Source: Metellina segmentata
Taxonomy: Eukaryota > Arthropoda > Arachnida > Araneae > Tetragnathidae
Direction: 5' to 3'
Assembly (NCBI GenBank): GCA_947359465.1
Contig: OX375875.1
Span: 14,967,439-15,031,438, forward strand
DNA: 64,000 nt
This document shows, in pieces, positions 44,292 through 54,841 of the stretch. Below the pieces are notes generated by a model. It was given only the letters and a program-made list of their open reading frames with translations, was not told the DNA's origin and ran no database searches. How positions within the stretch are numbered: the first letter of the stretch is position 1; each line of letters opens with the position of its first letter. A program made the translations under genes and the position numbers.

Positions 44292-44838
44292 TTGTGATGA
44301 TTTAGATACAAACGGAGTTAATTGTGTCTGTACTTAGGATCAGTAGGAGAGTTTAAACGGTTCTATGTCTATGGTTTGTAAATGTCCAGATTTAAATCTG
44401 CTTCAGATATATCTGCGGAGTTATATGAATTGTGAAACCCCCTCCACACTCTCATTTCCTGTCAGATTCAGATAGCATGAAAATACAAGAAAAAGTGCAT
44501 TTTTCTTAAAAAATAGCAAAATTTCAATTGTGATGCGGTAACAGAAGATATTATTCGATCGACAAAATATTCTACATAATTCTTATAAAACCCAGTTGTC
44601 ACCTCTTCCGCACTATTGGAACAGCAATATTGAAAAATAATTATATTTCCAACGCCGAGTAAAAATTGCCAATTTTTACCCAAATTTCCAAAATTCCAGT
44701 GCGATGCGGGAGCAGAAGATATTATACAATCAAAAAAATATTTTACACCGTGTTTATTGAACCCACAGAGAACCCTTTCCGCACTATTAGAATAGCGATT
44801 TCGAAAAAAAGTGCTTTTCGGCCCACCCTAGTGATCAG

Positions 44839-45165
44839 TTTAGTGCTACTAACTTGTATAGATGTGGGTATAGAATTAAAACAATAGTTCATTGGTGTAA
44901 TAGATTGGATAGTTGGAAGCTTGGGATTTCGAAACCCTAAAAAGCGGGGAAATGCATTAAACAGAGTATTTCGAAAATATCTGGTCGAATTGTAAAAGGT
45001 GATAGAGAGGTTTAAAAAAACATTTTTTGTCCAAAAAAATGCGGTGTTTGAAAATGCCGAGTATAGGTGGAGAGGGCGCTGTTTAGTTCAGCCGATAACA
45101 TTGTTTCTTTAGCGCGTAATTTCGATTTCAGATTTTCAGCAGTACACTTCAGATTCGTATAGCGG
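44839..45165. other. No recognisable feature
   Basis: No gene or repeat recognised. Confidence 0.4.
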
Positions 45166-45544
45166 TGCTTGCCGTTGAAAGTCTTATACCGTATCTATAG
45201 ATTAGCGCAAGTGGCGTGTAAAATCACGAGGCGTGTGACAAGGTAGATGTGTAATCGGTTCACTCGTCATTCGCCCCGTTCCTCGCCTCGCGGCTCGTTG
45301 TACTCGTGTCGCAAGCGGTTTTTTGGCACAGTTTATAGACTTGGAGACGAGGCTGCACCCAGTGAGTCTGTTTTGGGTTAATAGTGTGTCTTTGCTGAAC
45401 TGGCTCCGAGACAAAACCAGTTGTGGTGACGATTCTATTTAGAACCGTAGATAGGTTTTTAAATATTAAAGTCGTGAAAAGGGAATCGATTCTCCGATTC
45501 GATTACTTTCGTAACTTGTTATGCGACATGAATGTGAGTATAAT
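45166..45544 (-). repeat. Dispersed repeat X, copy 2 (reverse)
   Basis: Reverse complement of 14544-14922 with only scattered differences by eye, including the GC-rich core and the CTATTTAGAACCGTAGATAG region. Confidence 0.8.
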
Positions 45545-45697
45545 GGGCTTCGTGAGTGGTGGTGCTTCAAAAATTCGCATATCCTTTTTCGTGTTTCTTT
45601 TTCTTGTTTTATAAGTGAGACATTGAATCATTGAAGACACGAAAGAACACTACGAGACAAGTAAATATATAATCATAGTTAGCTATGACTGGAAAAA

Positions 45698-46010
45698 CAA
45701 GTTACGAAAGAATCGATTCAGTTTTCGCGAGTTTAAATTCGATCTACCTACGGTTCTAAATAGAACCGTACTGGCAACTGGGTCCGACTCGGAGCCAGTT
45801 CAGAAAATAAAGCCATTTTGTTCATTTCGCAATGAACGCGTGGATCAACACATGCAGGGCGTATGTCGCCACAACTCGGTGAGTTTGTAAACGGTCATTC
45901 GCGTTATGAGAATGAACATGGGAATGCCAACCAAGAATGTCGGCGAGTGACGAGGCGTAACACGAACGTGTAAATGCACTAATAACAACTTAGGCCATTC
46001 GGTATAGAAG
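45698..46010 (+). repeat. Dispersed repeat X, copy 3 (diverged)
   Basis: AAGTTACGAAAGAATCGATTC ... CTACGGTTCTAAATAGAACC ... CTCGGAGCCAGTTCAG in the orientation of copy 1. It forms a loose inverted pair with copy 2. In this copy TACGGTTCTAAATAGAACCGTA is a perfect dyad. Confidence 0.65.
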
Positions 46011-46164
46011 AGATGTAATCGACAAACTCTTCAAACGAGACGTAGCACTTCAAGACACGTTATTTGACAACAAAAAAATTATTTTGGTTCCTATCATCCC
46101 TTACAATTTGACTGGATATTTCGTAAATACCTTATATTATCAAAAATTTTTGTCGGTTCTTCGC

Positions 46165-46316
46165 TTCGTCGTGGAAGCTTTGAGATTGGAATGCCAGCTC
46201 AGGTGTTGCCTCGTCATCTGACCGTGGTTGAAAATTAAGTGGTAAAATTACGTTGCCTTTGGAATTGATCGCGTAATGTCGCCAATAGCCACGTTGCGTT
46301 GTTCAAGTTTAACGTA
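46165..46316 (+). mobile_element. SINE subfamily 2, 3' part, interrupted by a TIR element
   Basis: GCCAGCTCAGGTGTTGCCTC, CATCTGACCGTGG and CGCCAATAGCCACGTTG lead to GTTTAACG, where the TIR element is inserted at TA. The SINE tail continues after 46853. Confidence 0.65.
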
Positions 46317-46852
46317 GAGTGCCTATATAATAAGAGTGGCGACAAGTGACCAAATTTGACCCAATGCGCATGCGCGGCATCCATTTTTCTACCAGAATCG
46401 TCTCCAAGAAGGTTGCTGGGCGAATTAATATAACATTTCAGGGAGAACAAAAACCATATGTTTGTTATATTATGCATTCATTCGGTATAAATGAATCATA
46501 TAAACGCTCAATTACATGCGTAATTGATGAGATAGATTGCACAACGCGCTAACTTAGATTGCGGTAAACACCATGTTATTCAAAAAAAGCTATTAACTTA
46601 AAAAAGTCTTCAAATTTATGCTGACAAAACACTAAAATAATAATAAAAAAACATACTAGAACACGAAATGGAACATGAATAAGCTACTTATTCTATTTAA
46701 TTTAATACACACACGTTTTTCTCGAAAATACAAAAAGTTCCCATGTTAAGTCTACGGGAGCTAGGAAAAGACCGCCTCGGGCAATAGAAAAGGTCTCTAA
46801 GCCAATCAGAAAGTGTTTCCCGTATGTCGCCACTCTTATTATATAGGCACTC
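46317..46852. mobile_element. MITE with perfect 28-bp inverted ends
   Basis: Ends GAGTGCCTATATAATAAGAG...(TGGCGACA) and the exact complement at the other side, flanked by TA (46315-46316 and 46853-46854). 536 bp, no transposase. Identical ends suggest a fairly recent insertion. Confidence 0.9.
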
Positions 46853-47089
46853 TAGGTTAAATTAAATACCTAATTAAATACCTACCAAGCAAAAACTTTT
46901 GGTTCAGAAATAATCATTTCTATTAGACATAGAAATCAATTTATTTCTCTAGTTTCGTTTATTTTGAGTTTGAGGTTAGCTGGACCTTCAAGTAGTACAG
47001 TTTCGCTTTCTAGAATTGGTATATTGATGGAATTTTTATGAGCATTGTAGTGGCGTAAAAGATCCGTTAGTGCGAAACTACCGATGTAC

Positions 47090-47512
47090 GAAAGATTGGG
47101 AGCCGCGATAGCCGAGTTGAAAGAGCAGCGGATAAGCAAACTAAGGGTTGATAGTTCGAACCTCAGTCCAGCTCAAGACTTCCGTAAACACGGGAGTGTT
47201 AAATCTGTCGTGGCCTCAAATGTCTTCACATTGACGTGGTGTGGAAATTTGGACAGGGGTAGAGGTGTTACGCTTTCATCGGACCATGGTTCGAAATTAT
47301 GTTATGAATCCTTTCGATTGGCTGATGAAAATTCGACTTTCTTTTTCTAATTCTTTATTCGGAGAGTGGGGTGCCAGTTCAGGTGTGACCACGTCATCTG
47401 ATCGTGATTCAAAATTTATGTAGTGTTGTCCTAGGATCTTTCTCTTTGGAATTGATCTCGAATTATGCCAATAGCCAGTTGTGTTGCTTCAATGCAACGC
47501 TAAATAACTACC
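47090..47512 (+). mobile_element. SINE, third head type, rearranged
   Basis: tRNA-like head GCGATAGCCGAGTTGAAAGA with a B-box-like GATAGTTCGAACCTC. The body has CTGTCGTGGCCTCAAATG, and the segment ending CATCGGACCATGGTTCGAAA occurs again as CATCTGATCGTGATTCAAAA at 47396, so part of the body is duplicated. The tail is CCAATAGCCAGTTGTGTTGC. Confidence 0.65.
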
Positions 47513-49382
47513 ACAGAAGATTGTTTTCTAAAAACTTTAATCAGCAATGATATTTATTTAATATGTTACAAACATTTTGGTTTAAAAATAATATTTTGTG
47601 TCATTTTAGCAACGTGCAAGTTCGATTCCTTTAATTTCCCTCGGTGTACGTCTCTTTTTTGTATCATTACTTTTCTTATGGTTGCCCATTCACTTTACGA
47701 AAAATATTTCTTGATATGATCTGTCCTTGAACCGTAAAGAAAACCAAGCCTCAATTATATGTTGAAATCGAATTTATTTTCTTCTAAAATTCCAATACGT
47801 CTGAGATTAACCTATAACTAAAATTAGTATCATATATTTGCATTGATGCGTGGATGAAAAATTGGAGTCCTGTAAGAAGGATCAGTTTACTATTCTTAAG
47901 TTCCTAATAACAGATCTGCTGTGATGCTAATGACACCTAAGTTACAATGGCGTGAAAATGTAAGAATAAACCTAATATGTTTCTTTAATAATTGTGAAAA
48001 CAAATCAATCACCTAAAAGTGATAAAAATTGAAAAGCAATAAAAATTCATATACTTAGCACACTTGCTATTCCATTTAACTTAACTAATTAAATACTTTA
48101 GTTTTAGTTCGTTCTATGGTCATTTTTTGGAGGGTTTTTTTTAAATACGTACCATGCATAAACGTTGATGATACCTAGGTATGGCCGAATTCATACTGTA
48201 GGAACCTAGTTATCTTTTCATCTTGCTTTACCCACAAAGTTTCTACTAGATTTTGCATGCTCTAAATTCAGTGAGAATGGATGTTCAAATATTTCGTAAG
48301 AAATTAAATAATATAATTTGAATTAGTTTATAAATATCCAACTATTAACGTTTGATTTAAATTCAGGTAATGAAACTCAATTTAGCAGTGATATTATTTT
48401 ATTAGTTACCAGCTGAATAACCTTGCGTTGCTCTGATTTCAAATATGACCGCGACAGCTAAAATATAACAGCGACATTCTCCTATATTAACTCAAATACA
48501 CAAACCCTGTTGAACGTGTTTTCAAGTTATTTTAGTCCGTACATTTTTGCTGACCAAAATTGAACCTTATTTTTTTTGACGTAATTAAATTTCAGTTCAT
48601 CAGATATTTATACAAACATAAATTTGAGCATTTTGCAAACGTTTGCTCTCCTCTGCTTAAATAGTTTTTTGCATGGATTTCAAAGAAATAATGATATAAT
48701 TTATTATTCGTAGAAAGGATGATAATGTTTTAAATCATAAATTGGTGACTATTCGTTTTTTCTTACATTTATATGAATGACAAGCTCCTTAATTAATCGA
48801 GGTCGCAGATGAAGATTCCATGTTAGAAAACTTCTTTAATGTCCCTCACATACTTCGTCTCAGAATATTCTGAAAGCTCATACTGTTTTGTAACAGCAAT
48901 ATAAACTCTGCTGATTCTTATAATTGTGAGTTTTCTCGTACTTCAATAGTTAAAATAAGTGAATAGCAGAATAATAAATCGATGGAATCTTCATTTTCGA
49001 CTTCATCTTCAGGCAGTCTTCATATACGAGGCTAATATTGATTTACTGTCATTAACTGTGTAAGACAAAGAATGGGTTACATGTTCATTTACAATTCTAA
49101 TATTTCTCAGAGAATGAAAAGATTCTTCGTGTATTCTGAAATAAATTAAAGACTGTAAAATGTTTTCTTAGAACTACTTCAATAATTAATGCTGTAGTTT
49201 CAGGACGTTTCAGTGGTTTCATATAGTTCAGTATTTTAAGTAGATAAAAGTCTCAAAATTATGTAAAAAATTAAATTTCGATGAATTATTTGAAGTTTGA
49301 ATCTTTATTACTCGGATTATGTTTAAAAATGTAATAGTTATATGTTTCTATTGTTTTTATTTTTTATGCTTATCAAAATGTA
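47513..49382. other. Gene-free AT-rich stretch
   Basis: About 1.9 kb with no coding signal, SINE or inverted-repeat element recognised. Confidence 0.5.
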
Positions 49383-49384
49383 TA

Positions 49385-51044
49385 GGGTGAGGCGGGGTAA
49401 TTGTAAACAAGCTATACAAGCGCCCACGTAAAATTCAGAGAAACTAAAAAGTTGTGAAATATGAAAGCTGTCAACCCTGAGTAAGTAATATGGTAATCCC
49501 GTATTTCTTTGAACCACAACTGAAACAATTCGTTTAGTTGAAAAAATTGTGGTTGAAAAGTTCTTGTTTTGAAGTTGTGTGTTGCATTTTCTGCTGCCCT
49601 CTATAATATATTGAAAAATATGTTGTTCCAATTCTTTACTACGGTCAGTTATGTTTCTATCGAACAGAAAATCATTGACTTTTTCTTCTGGGAACTTTAA
49701 TGCATCTACAGTTGAATGTTTACCATTGCACCATGTTTTTCAAGAGACGGGGTACTTGTAAACATAACTTTGGTAATAGTTTCGTTCAATTTGGACGAAA
49801 ACCCAATCTTATTTTCCGTGTAATTTTGTATTAATTCGTATTTAGTACGTTTGAATTGCGTTTAATTGCATTTTTCGTGTTCTTGGGGAGCAGGAAGACT
49901 GATTTACTAAAACGTCACACATATGGTGAAGTTCTTACAACTGATCATGTACTGTCACGCTTAAAGGAGGAAGAAGAGAAAAGGAACAAAAGGAAGTCGA
50001 GTGAGAAGAAAGTGAAAGAGGCAGGAGACAGCAAGAAACGAAGAAAGAAGGAAATGGAAAGGAAAGCAGAACTCGAACACAGCGAGGATTATGAACTATT
50101 GAAAGAATCGGCTAACATTGACGGTGAAGAGTTTGAAGTTGTAGCATTCAAGCAACATATAAAAGACTAGCTTGTATGGGAAGTTAAGTATTTAGGAACC
50201 ATTCATGGAAGAAATGTAAACGACTACGTTTCTGCTTGTTGGTGTTGAGGAGGGAAAGAGAAAGTAAATCCATTTTTCGTATGTATGAAGGGTGGATGTC
50301 GTTTCAGATCTCCGGACTCAAATACATTGACTAAATTCGCTGTGGTTGAAAAAGACTAATTCTGTGTTACCAAAGACCATGTCAAAGCAACTTTACCTAC
50401 TCCAACCTGTATCAAAGAAAGACGTAAAGAAAGTTTGTAATTTGAGGGCACTGCTAATGTGTAAAAAATGTAGTATTTGTTTTTTTGTACCTAAGTTTAT
50501 ATTTTTCAATTTATAGTTTTTTTTTTTTAATTTTTTTTTTAACGCTAAATACATTATTTGTTCCGTAAATGTTTGAATTGTTTATTGTTATGTAGTCCAG
50601 GAAGTTCACCTCATGATCAAATTAACTTTCAAGTGTCACTATATTTTGCTGTGGTAAGAAGTGGGAGTATTTGGTAAATGTAAAGATCAAAACGGGGTTG
50701 TTGTAAGCATGGTATTAGAAGGGAAAACTACCATTACAGTTCCTTCTACTGCCATGACTACTGCTCATGCTGTCACTTGTTCAATATTCAATATCACGAG
50801 GAAAATCATTGTTTACAACTACCCATACTTTCAGGAGTAATTGTAAACACGTGGGGTGATTGTAAACAGCCGAGTACGGTGTTATGTTTCTTTTCTGGAA
50901 TATTCGTGCTAATTAAATATCAAAGTATAATAGTGAAAAGTTAGTTTAGCAAGGTTAACAATGCTTAATTACTTTATCATGAATTTAAACATAGGGATTG
51001 AAAGTGAATACACAAATTTTGTATACAATTACCCCAACTTACCC
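49385..51044 (+). mobile_element. Pogo-like element, decayed
   Basis: Ends GGGTGAGGCGGGGTAATTGT and the complementary ...ACAATTACCCCAACTTACCC are flanked by TA. Extra copies of the GGGTAATTGTAAAC motif occur subterminally (about 50835-50870). The interior encodes a basic C-terminal piece of a transposase. A T-rich run lies near 50515. Confidence 0.75.
49856..50170 (+). pseudogene. Lys/Glu-rich C-terminal fragment of a pogo-type transposase
   Basis: A 104-codon open stretch: GEVLTTDHVLSRLKEEEEKR, then a charged helix (NKRKSSEKKVKEAGDSKKRR), then EHSEDYELLKES. It resembles the charged tails after the DDE domain in jerky/pogo transposases. The catalytic domain is absent, and the first 15 or so codons may not be coding. 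Confidence 0.55.
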
Positions 51045-51068
51045 TACCAACACATTTTGCATTAATAC

Positions 51069-51087
51069 TATATATATATATATATAT
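51069..51087. repeat. TA microsatellite
   Basis: Simple dinucleotide run. Confidence 0.9.
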
Positions 51088-51321
51088 GACGGCTTTCTTA
51101 CAAGTCTCACTACTTAGTTACTCATAAAATACGAGCAGCAGGACAGAGAGCAATGAAACAGACGTCTTTATTAGACCACAGTCATGATTCGAGTGTTACA
51201 AGAGATGGCGCAGCAAGTTACAAGTTGCATATCAACAAATGAATTATTCCTTGATCAGCAGACTTGATACTCAAACAGATTTCATTGCCTTATATGGTAT
51301 CATTTGATGGGACATCTTACA

Positions 51322-52380
51322 CAGTGCTGTAGTCGTAAAAAAGACAGAGGGTATACCATGGGAGTCTGCAGAATTTCTTCCAGAGGGATCCGAAACATGT
51401 ACGTACTACTTACAGTTTCCACATGGGGGGGGGGGTAAAAAATATGTACACACACGCACATACATGCATATATATACGAAATCCACAAGCCAGGGTGTTA
51501 ACCGCCCTCTTGCCCCTTCCTCCGGGTGCCTATGAGGTATACTCTAAGGACCGGGAAATATGTTCGAATTAATCGAAGTTTAAATTATCGAGAGAAGAAA
51601 GCCTATATTAATTTTATGTTTCAGGAAAGGGGCAAAATTGTGGAACTTTGAAGAAACTTCGACCTAAGCACTAATTCGTGCTCACAAGGTTCGTGTTATT
51701 GGGAGTTTATTGTATTGGGTCATCCAGAAACTGATTTTGGATAGTGCTATTTTGCCATGCACGGTATACTTTTTTACCACGGCGGCACGCGAACAGTTCA
51801 CAAAATTAGCCGTTTCCTAAATGATTCCACCCTTGGCCCGAAAGCCAATGATCATGCAATTTTGAACGTCGGATAAATCGCTACGTTTCTGCATTACGCC
51901 AACGATTGAAATGCTTTCCGATGACCTACTACATCCTTTATACACACTCCACTGCAATGTGCTGCCACCTGCCTTTTGTGATTGGTTATTTCACGTTGAC
52001 GTCGAAAGTAGGTGGTGGTCACATTAATGTGACTTGACTGTGTATATTTTCTGGATCAAATATGGATATATCCTTCAAAAGTTGACAATTTTCTTCATTA
52101 ACATCAGAACAGAGTCTGGATTTTTCTCATTCTATCGACAATACTTTAAATAAATTGCTTTTGATTAATCGGTACGATTTTTGAATTATGTACCAAGGTG
52201 ATATCTTGAAAAAGAAACTTTTCTTTTCCAACTTTTTTTTCTTACCAGGTTATAATAGCTTTCTAGGAAAAGCAAAGCGTGTACGTAGTTTTTAAGAAAA
52301 AGCAGAGGGTATACGGAATTTGCTGGAAATACCAGAGGGTATACGGCGTATACCGCCGTATACCCTCCACTACAGCCCTG
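51322..52380. mobile_element. Non-autonomous hAT element
   Basis: Ends CAGTGCTGTAGTCG and CACTACAGCCCTG are flanked by an exact 8-bp duplication ATCTTACA (51314-51321 and 52381-52388). The right subterminal region repeats GAGGGTATACGG in both orientations; the left has GAGGGTATACC. No transposase. It encloses a Tc1 end. Confidence 0.88.
51767..52042 (+). mobile_element. Right end of a Tc1-like element, inside the hAT
   Basis: GAACAGTTCACAAAATTAGC ... GCCCGAAAGCCAATGATCAT ... GGTGGTCACATTAATGTGAC ends CTTGACTGTG before TA. The terminal part carries the palindrome GTCACATTAATGTGAC. The opposite end was not found. Confidence 0.65.
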
Positions 52381-52569
52381 ATCTTACAGTAAATAGATGG
52401 GAACAGATGGATCACGGCGTGTGAAGATGAATTTAGCTTAGCTTGCAAAAATTAATCGTTTATGATGCAATGGGCTGCGAAACTGTAAAAGGCACGTGAA
52501 AAAATTATCTGGGGCGCCGGCCAACCTCGAAGCAATTTTCTCACGAATCACATACCGTTTTTTCTCCTC

Positions 52570-53605
52570 GCATGTAAACAACAGTATAATTGTTTAAAAT
52601 CTGAAAAAAGCATTGCTGGAAAAAGTTCGATTTTAATCAATCAAAAATACTCGTAACAGCAGTAACTATTGATCTTCAAGCAATAATTATTGTACTACTG
52701 CTTAAAGATGAGATAGTATTTTAGTTTCAAATACTTTATTTGGCTAGAAAAGTTCTATGAAAACCACTTGCTCTTTCTTTGTCGATCTTTGGAACGTCTA
52801 GTCAAAAGAAAAGCATGCATCATTGGTTTAGTCTTGCAAATGCCATTTTGAATCTATTCAGTGACTTATGAATAATAATAACATTTAGATATTTGCAGTT
52901 AAAGAGCTTCCTGCTAAAAAACATGATTACATTTAATTATCATGTTCTTCAATTCTGAACGTTTTCTCAGCATTCTGTGTGTAAACAACAGCATATTTCA
53001 TTAAAATCTGAAGTGAACCTAAAGAAATAAACAAACAATACTATTGTAGTTCTGTTTAATATGAATAGTATTTTATATACATGTGTTAGTTTTAAAATAA
53101 TTCGGATATGAAGAAATCACTTCCTTGCTCGTTTGATATTTGCAGAGCGTCTACGTAAAGCAGATTTGTCCATCTATAGCATTGATTACTTTCGTAAGCG
53201 CCATATTGAATCGACTCAATATTTTAAAGAAAACTAACCCTTTATATTTGCACAGTGTTATAGCTTTCAAGTACAGAATATGTTTTCATTCAATTTATAT
53301 TTCCGCGGTCAATTTACAACCTTTTCTCTTTCATTTGTGCAAGTAATAGTATAATTGTTTAATATCTGGAGTGAGCTAAAGTAAATAAAAATATGATTTT
53401 TGAATCGTATTAAACAATCTAGTATGTTGTTCTGTTTAAAGTGAATAGTATTTACTTCTCATGCATTATTTGGCTGGCGGAATTCCTCACCCATGAAAAA
53501 CCACCTGCTCGCTTCTTTGATCTTTGGAACGCCTAGTCAAAGCAGAACAGGCGATATATATATTATTGGCTTATTCTCGCAAGCGCCATCTTGAATCAAC
53601 TCCGT
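52570..53605 (+). repeat. Degenerate tandem repeat, three units of 355-405 bp
   Basis: The block TGTAAACAACAGTATAATTG recurs near 52573, 52979 and 53337 (the last as GTGCAAGTAATAGTATAATT). The block TTTGGAACGTCTAGTCAAA...GCCATxTTGAATC recurs near 52790, 53145 and 53525. A weak fourth copy lies near 55395. Confidence 0.7.
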
Positions 53606-54185
53606 CTTTTGTCATTTGTGTTCTTTTTACTTGTTGAGTTGCCTGGCCTGTCTCCCTCATTTCTATTTTCGTGTGTTCTTTTTGGCCTTGTTCTTTCTGG
53701 AATGTCTCGTGCCGCGATCCCTTTGATGTCCGCTCTTTTTCGTGGTTTCTTTCTAGTTCAGTCCACAATCTTAACAGCTCTCGTTTCTTCCGCAAGTTAG
53801 GCCCTTTTGATCAGTTCTTCTCTTCGTCTTTTTATTGCTAGCGAACATCGCAGCAAATATTTTGCATTCTAAGCGACGGTGGTTTTTCGAGTTGCAAATT
53901 AAAGCGAAAAAATGGCCCTGGATTACAGTTAACAACTCTTGGGAGCGGCGAAGAGAGTTTCGAAAATGCTCAGCCTCATTTCGAGCCGTGTCCACTCGCT
54001 CCCAGGTTTTGAAAACTTTCAAAGGGGACTGTGGTAATTGGGGGAATTTCTATGATTAAAACGCACTACTTTCTGAGTTGAAAGGTTAAAGAAACAGGCG
54101 AGGCTTGATGTCAAAATAAATAGATAAGAGATGAGCTTATTCCAAAACTATAAATTCTAATATAATGCATAGTATTTTGGAATTA
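53606..54185. other. Unexplained, slightly GC-richer segment
   Basis: Minus-strand open frames at 53571-53795 (charged, Glu/Lys-rich) and 53771-54022 overlap but match no family I know. Not called as genes. Confidence 0.35.
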
Positions 54186-54189
54186 GTTT

Positions 54190-54405
54190 CCAAAGAAGGT
54201 GGGTTGGTAGTTGGAAGATATTAGCGGATTAGCAACAGGAGAGTTGTGAGGTAGCCCGCTCAGGTGTTATTCTCGTCATATGACCGTGTTTCAAAATTTC
54301 GAGGGATTGTCCATTGTTCTTTCCCTTTGGATGTATCGCTGACAGTCGCCAATATCCCGTCTTGTTGCTCCAGGGTGATGTTAATTAACAACCATCTCAA
54401 AGGAG
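54190..54405 (+). mobile_element. SINE subfamily 2, diverged and shortened
   Basis: GGGTTGGTAGTTGGAAGATA, GCGGATTAGCAACAGGAGAG, then GCTCAGGTGTTATTCTCGTC, ATGACCGTGTTTCAAAATTT and a TAATTAACAACC tail. Confidence 0.6.
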
Positions 54406-54487
54406 TATACTCAAACGCATCGACCTGGTAATGAAATAGACGGAACGTGTGCGTCCCTATTCATATTATTTATCCTCATGGATCGGC

Positions 54488-54831
54488 AAGGTAAGATAAG
54501 GTAAGGTAATTTCAATTACAGTCGCACTAGAGCAACACAACGGGCTATTGACGATGGTCCGGGATCAATCCCCTAAGGTAAAGATGAGAGACACCACCAC
54601 GTAATTTTGAACCACGGTCAGATGACGAGGCGACACCTGAGCTGGCACCCGACTCTCCAAACTTGCACACCAACCCAACGCGAGGACCTTCCGCCACGAC
54701 ATTTTTAAGGTTATCCAGTCGCCTGTACACCATACGCTGACAAATATCCATGCATTGACTCGGATTTGAACCAGGAACCTTACGATATGCATGCTAACAT
54801 CTTAACCACCAGACCGGTTGGTCGGCTTCTG
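54488..54831 (-). mobile_element. SINE (subfamily 1), reverse orientation
   Basis: A 10-bp duplication ATGGATCGGC lies at 54478-54487 and 54832-54841. Full head (AGACCGGTTGGTCGGC in reverse) and a tail expanded as GTAAGATAAGGTAAGGTAAT. The MITE-type end CGACCTGGTAATGAAATAGA precedes it at 54420. Confidence 0.85.
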
Positions 54832-54841
54832 ATGGATCGGC

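Larger units (their letters stand above)
42238..44830 (-). mobile_element. 2.6-kb DNA transposon with about 350-bp inverted ends
   Basis: Both ends begin TAGGGTGGGCCGAAAAGCAC and stay inverted-complementary for roughly 350 bp (through the GATGCGG...AGAAGATAT blocks). An exact 8-bp duplication GTGATCAG lies at 42230-42237 and 44831-44838. The interior encodes on the minus strand at least two pieces of one protein. The superfamily is not clear: hAT, P and KDZ elements all make 8-bp duplications. Confidence 0.9.
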
